Source: Kordia algicida
GTDB lineage: Bacteria; Bacteroidota; Bacteroidia; Flavobacteriales; Flavobacteriaceae
Strand: one strand, 5' to 3'
DNA length: 64,000 nucleotides
NCBI RefSeq assembly: GCF_051013375.1
Contig: NZ_CP142125.1
The notes below the pieces were generated by a model. It did not search any database. It worked only from the letters and a program-made list of their open reading frames with translations, and was not told the origin of the DNA. Below, piece after piece: positions 60,802-64,000 of the stretch. The translations under genes were made by a program, and so were the position numbers. Position 1 is the stretch's first letter, and each line of letters starts with the position of its first letter.

Positions 60802-60909
60802 ATGTGTATTATTATGTGCGAACCTGGCGATGGAAACGTTTCCATTTATGATAACAATCCAGATTTGCCAGAAATGTTACAAGAAGAAGTAGGATGCTTT
60901 TGTGTCTAA
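60802..60909 (+). CDS. possible small Cys-containing peptide downstream of tRNA-Leu
   Basis: An ATG at 60802 opens 35 codons beginning MCIIMCEPGDGNVSIYDNN and ending EEVGCFCV, with four cysteines. No ribosome site is obvious. The sequence looks protein-like but I recognise no family. It may be a genuine small gene, a remnant of an element inserted next to the tRNA, or chance. Confidence 0.3.
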   Translation: MCIIMCEPGDGNVSIYDNNPDLPEMLQEEVGCFCV

Positions 60910-60932
60910 TTTTTTAGTTTCTAGCTTTCGTT

Positions 60933-62252
60933 TTAGCGGATAGATGTTTTAAAAACCGTGTAACGATCTCTCAAATCATTCATGTCAGTTTCTAATAAAA
61001 ATGATTTTTTGCCTGTCTGCATTACAATTTCTGCATATTCTTCCAAGGTTTTTGTATGCTTTTGAGAAGTATCAAACTCTAAAATAACGGTTAGCGCTTC
61101 CATCAATCTAATAATAATGTAAGGACTTGTTTTCCCGTATTGGCGAATCAAATTAAAAGCAGCTTCCAAAAAACCTTCAAAAGAATCATTAACCACAATA
61201 ACGCGCGTCATATCGTCATCGTCTTTCATGGCGCTATCAGGCATGTCAATACGAACCAATTTACACAAAACGGAAGTCAAATTGTCAATACAAATCACTG
61301 CTGTATACGGATTGTTTACACCTGGCGAAAGTGCTTTGGAAGCAATCTCCACAATTTGATGAATCCCAAACTCTACATCTTGAAAAAAGGTTTTTTTCGT
61401 AGCAATTTTAAATGATTCTTTCAGTGAAAAATCATCATCAAGTTGTGTGTTTTCTGAGTTAGATTGCTGGAAAATATCAAAAACTGCCTGTTCTTTCACG
61501 ACATATTTTCCTGGTTTTAGTAATACCTTAATTATAACTTCATGTTCACGAGCTTTCTTTACTAACAAATCCAAATCAAAATACTGAACATATCCGCTAG
61601 AAGTTACTTTAATTTGCTTAATTCTTGTCAAATTTGAAGTATAATCTTTTTCTTCTGTTGCTAAAATCACATCTTTTTCCACTTGTTGTGGATACATGGT
61701 TTCTATATTTCCTTCAATGCGAATTCGCAGTTCATTAATAATTTTGCTTGGTTGAATGCTCATGCTAATACTGTGAATAAAAATCACTAGCAAAAACACA
61801 TTAAAAATCGCCAGAAGCAACGCAAAAAGAATCGACAAATTCGGAATAAAAGCGTAACTATCGTTATCTCGCGTGGCATTAATCACAATAATGCAATACA
61901 AAAACACACCAACATATTGTCCCAACACAACTTGATTGAGGCGTTTATACATAAAATTTTGCAACAATCGTGGACCAAACTGTGAAGACGCAAGTTGTAG
62001 TACTACAATAGTAATTGAAAAAACGGTTCCTGCAATTCCCACCATCGAACCAGCAATAACCGTCAATACATTTCTGCCAGATTCTGAGTTTTCAGAAAAA
62101 ATAATCTTAAAAATCCCTTCAGGTGTAAACGGATACGTTTTGTCCATATATAAAAGGAAAATCGCCATCAAAATGCTCATAAAAATAATAAGCGTAGGCA
62201 CAAACCAGAAGCTGTCACGTACTTTTCTAAATAAATATTCTAGATTGAGCAT
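60933..62252 (-). CDS. DUF2254 domain-containing membrane protein
   Basis: The 439-residue protein has four membrane helices (about 16-35, 65-90, 105-125, 137-160) and a large soluble C-terminal part. The DUF2254 pattern is clear: GSMVGIAGTVFSITIVVLQLA, SSQFGPRLLQNFMYKRLNQVV and KALSPGVNNPYTAVICIDNL. Function is unknown. It stands alone between tRNA-Leu and a non-coding gap. Confidence 0.92.
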   Translation of the reverse strand: MLNLEYLFRKVRDSFWFVPTLIIFMSILMAIFLLYMDKTYPFTPEGIFKIIFSENSESGRNVLTVIAGSMVGIAGTVFSITIVVLQLASSQFGPRLLQNFMYKRLNQVVLGQYVGVFLYCIIVINATRDNDSYAFIPNLSILFALLLAIFNVFLLVIFIHSISMSIQPSKIINELRIRIEGNIETMYPQQVEKDVILATEEKDYTSNLTRIKQIKVTSSGYVQYFDLDLLVKKAREHEVIIKVLLKPGKYVVKEQAVFDIFQQSNSENTQLDDDFSLKESFKIATKKTFFQDVEFGIHQIVEIASKALSPGVNNPYTAVICIDNLTSVLCKLVRIDMPDSAMKDDDDMTRVIVVNDSFEGFLEAAFNLIRQYGKTSPYIIIRLMEALTVILEFDTSQKHTKTLEEYAEIVMQTGKKSFLLETDMNDLRDRYTVFKTSIR

Positions 62253-62640
62253 GTAGATTGTTTTTTTTAATCTCTTACAAGATATTACTAAAAATGTGTT
62301 TTATTAAATGAATTGAAAAATAAACCAAGATTTATCACGAATTATAAATTTATTTTAAAATAAAAACTCAAACCCTAAAGAAAAGAAGTCTAAAATTGTA
62401 AAAGGTGTCAAGAAAACTATCGCGAATCCTAAGGCGCAAAAAATTAAAGATGAACGAAGAATTTTTCATTGTACAGCACCTACAGTAAGCGGATGTTGGT
62501 AAAAAATGAATTCGATGTAAAAAACCGAAAACTATTCAAACAATTTATGTTGAACTCGAATGTATTAAAATATTGTTAATCATAAACAAATTAAATCTAT
62601 TGAGCACTTATTACGCCAACTATTTCCCTAACTTCGTATC
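62253..62640. other. 388-base intergenic region
   Basis: AT-rich DNA with no credible ATG-started gene and no strong hairpin. It does contain an open frame without ATG (62363-62502) described separately. It also holds the upstream region of the 116-residue gene. Confidence 0.55.
62363..62502 (+). pseudogene. possible remnant of a small Lys-rich, Cys-ending peptide gene (no ATG)
   Basis: An open frame reads ...KKSKIVKGVKKTIANPKAQK... and ends CTAPTVSGCW before a TAA at 62500. There is no ATG, GTG or TTG in frame after the preceding stop. The Lys-rich front and Cys/Thr/Ser-rich end recall a RiPP precursor, but this is weak and may be chance. Confidence 0.2.
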
Positions 62641-62991
62641 ATGCTAAAAAATCACAAGCACATTGAAGAACTATTGGTTGAAGCAACGCAGGAAGCATTG
62701 TATGAAAAACTCATTGCGCAACTCAACAAAGATTTTTTAATGGCAAATATTGAAGAATCGTTTTCGGAAGGAATTTCACCAGAACAGCTCAAAAAAGAAT
62801 TACATGCAATCATCTATCAACTTATTCAAGAAAAATTTGCCGAATATCTCAATCTGCTTTACATCATGGATGTTTCTGAAGCAAAAATAAAAGCGCTAGA
62901 TGGTTCAGACGTTGTAGAACTCTCTGCGCAAGTTGCATTCCTAATCTTAAAACGCGAATGGCAAAAAGTATGGTTTAAAAATAAACTCTAA
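62641..62991 (+). CDS. conserved-type hypothetical helical protein
   Basis: The 116-residue protein is predicted nearly all alpha-helical, cytoplasmic and acidic (EELLVEATQEALYEKLIAQL, GISPEQLKKELHAIIYQLIQ). No motif or family is recognised. Its last 17 bases overlap tail-to-tail with the beta-barrel gene on the other strand, which supports a real but compact arrangement. Confidence 0.65.
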   Translation: MLKNHKHIEELLVEATQEALYEKLIAQLNKDFLMANIEESFSEGISPEQLKKELHAIIYQLIQEKFAEYLNLLYIMDVSEAKIKALDGSDVVELSAQVAFLILKREWQKVWFKNKL

Positions 62992-63517
62992 AAAACGGAA
63001 CGAGCGCATCTGCATAAATACTCTTATCATCATCATGCAGTACATTATAACGCACGCCAACAGTAATATTATTCGTTGTATAACCCACACCAAAAAATAC
63101 GGCAGGTTGCCAATAATTATCATCTTCAAAAATGGGATCTTCAAAATTTCGGCTCACATGCAAATACTCAAACTCGCTTGAAAGCTGAATCTCAGGCAAC
63201 GGATTAAATAATCCAATAAAACTTCCACCAACAATGGTTGACTTAAAAAAATCGTCATCATTAAAATAAGTGTAGTTCAGTGAAACTCCTGCAGCAAACT
63301 GAGAATTAAAATCGTAAATAGCACTTGGTGCAACAGTGGCACTAAAAACACCATTGGCAAAACCTAAGCCCAATCCACCACCAAAACGGACATTTCGCCA
63401 AAAATCACTTCCTTGTGAAGTTGGCATAGTATTCTGAGAAAATGCTGAAAATGAAATTAAACACAAAAAAATTGTCAAAATCTCAATTTTAGGGCGATAA
63501 AAAATAGAATTTTTCAT
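62975..63517 (-). CDS. outer-membrane beta-barrel protein next to sucA
   Basis: The start at 63517 (MKNSIFYRPKIEILTIFLCL) gives a signal peptide ending at SAFSQ. The mature part is alternating beta strands: FGGGLGLGFANGVFSATVAP, FAAGVSLNYTYFNDDDFF and NITVGVRYNVLHDD, ending in VYF, typical of an 8-strand barrel. It diverges from sucA, 117 bases away. Some databases may carry a decarboxylase name over from the neighbour; nothing here supports enzyme activity. Confidence 0.8.
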   Translation of the reverse strand: MKNSIFYRPKIEILTIFLCLISFSAFSQNTMPTSQGSDFWRNVRFGGGLGLGFANGVFSATVAPSAIYDFNSQFAAGVSLNYTYFNDDDFFKSTIVGGSFIGLFNPLPEIQLSSEFEYLHVSRNFEDPIFEDDNYWQPAVFFGVGYTTNNITVGVRYNVLHDDDKSIYADALVPFFRVYF

Positions 63518-63588
63518 TTCTTGGAAAAGCTTACATATTAATCCTATAAATATATGCAAAACATATGATGTGTTTTTGCCAAAAGTTG

Positions 63589-63596
63589 TATTTTTG
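63589..63596 (+). promoter_or_regulatory. sucA: -7 box candidate for sucA
   Basis: TATTTTTG matches TAnnTTTG and lies 37 bases upstream of the ATG at 63634. No TTG at 19-20 bases was found. Confidence 0.4.
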
Positions 63597-63633
63597 ATAA
63601 AATTTTGTCAAAACAAGACAGGAAGTAAAAAAC

Positions 63634-64000
63634 ATGGATAGATTTTCCTTTTTAAATGCAGCGCATACAGCATACTTTGCTGAATTATACGATCAATACT
63701 TACAAAACCCAGATAGCATAGAGCCAAGTTGGCGTGCTTTCTTTCAAGGATACGACTTTGGAACAGAAACCTACGGAGAAGAACAAGAAGCTTCCCAAAC
63801 GGTGTCACAAGTAGTCGTTCCAGAAAATGTAAAGAAAGAATTTCAAGTGGTAAAACTCATTGATGGCTATCGTACTCGTGGACACTTATTCACCAGAACA
63901 AATCCTGTACGAGAAAGAAGAAAGTACGAGCCAACATTAGCTTTAGAAAACTTTGGACTAAGTGAAAGTGACTTAGACAAATCTTTTGAAGCTGGCGAAA
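63634..64000 (+). CDS. sucA: 2-oxoglutarate dehydrogenase E1 component, N-terminal part (runs off window)
   Basis: The visible 122 residues begin MDRFSFLNAAHTAYFAELYD and continue with DSIEPSWRAFFQGYDFG, the N-terminal docking region of SucA. KVVKLIDGYRTRGHLFTRTN-like sequence (VVKLIDGYRTRGHLFTRT) follows, and it is open to the window edge. The full enzyme is about 920-940 residues and decarboxylates 2-oxoglutarate in the TCA cycle with thiamine diphosphate; the catalytic core lies outside the window. Confidence 0.93.
   Translation, partial: MDRFSFLNAAHTAYFAELYDQYLQNPDSIEPSWRAFFQGYDFGTETYGEEQEASQTVSQVVVPENVKKEFQVVKLIDGYRTRGHLFTRTNPVRERRKYEPTLALENFGLSESDLDKSFEAGE

Noticed and set aside
62975..63517. 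2-oxoglutarate decarboxylase
   Set aside because: The protein is a small signal-peptide-bearing beta-barrel; such a name would only be carried over from the adjacent sucA gene.

Overview
The window looks like a chromosome segment of a marine Bacteroidota species of the family Flavobacteriaceae, and the genus Kordia is a reasonable guess from gene content (inference, not tested). The evidence is AT-rich DNA, promoters of the Bacteroidota type (TTG, 19 bases, TAnnTTTG), type IX secretion (T9SS) C-terminal sorting domains, a TonB-dependent receptor with a CarboxypepD_reg-like domain, DUF3078, DUF2480 and DUF4199 proteins, and lanthipeptide leaders of the Bacteroidota kind. Most genes are on the minus strand.

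1-8.2 kb: a two-component system, two DUF3078 outer-membrane proteins, then the distal half of a suf iron-sulfur cluster operon (sufS, an M43 protease lipoprotein, a small lipoprotein, sufE, a SufT-like DUF59 protein, DUF2480). 8.2-15.4 kb: an accessory block with an O-antigen ligase/TPR protein, two tandem lanthipeptide-like precursor genes without local modification enzymes, a serine hydrolase and a three-gene DUF2589 module behind a strong promoter and a structured leader. 15.4-20.3 kb: the proximal suf genes (iscA/sufA, a four-helix-bundle gene inside a 12-bp inverted repeat, sufB, a lipoprotein, sufC, sufD). The accessory block therefore separates sufABCD from sufSE.

20.6-31.4 kb: a LamG/T9SS protein, an MBOAT/SGNH O-acylation pair, and a surface cluster of two choice-of-anchor B proteins, a beta-propeller lipoprotein, an MbnP-like protein, a DUF421 protein and a diheme cytochrome c peroxidase. 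31.4-40.9 kb: thiL, an arsenosugar-type glycosyltransferase, DUF547, a sterol desaturase-like protein, a TonB receptor, an arsenate reductase with its ArsR repressor, and a hendecad-repeat protein. 41-54.5 kb: mostly housekeeping genes (VOC, DUF4199, LuxR-type regulator, D-2-hydroxyacid dehydrogenase, cupin, GNAT, mgtE, ksgA, DUF4286, TPR protein, serS, HTTM protein, ribF), interrupted by a 1.1-kb tandem repeat array at 49.3-50.4 kb. 54.6-64 kb: a large T9SS metalloprotease, pth, rplY/ctc, prs, tRNA-Leu(CAA), DUF2254, and the start of sucA.

The most interesting items are the lanthipeptide precursor pair (16 of 16 core cysteines have a Ser/Thr 3-6 residues upstream; one core is a CPIDTxx heptad repeat), the DUF2589 module whose second protein appears to be a divergent relative of the first, the intervening-sequence-like four-helix-bundle gene in the suf operon, the MbnP/peroxidase cluster, and the 49.3-50.4 kb array with a possible structured RNA beside it.
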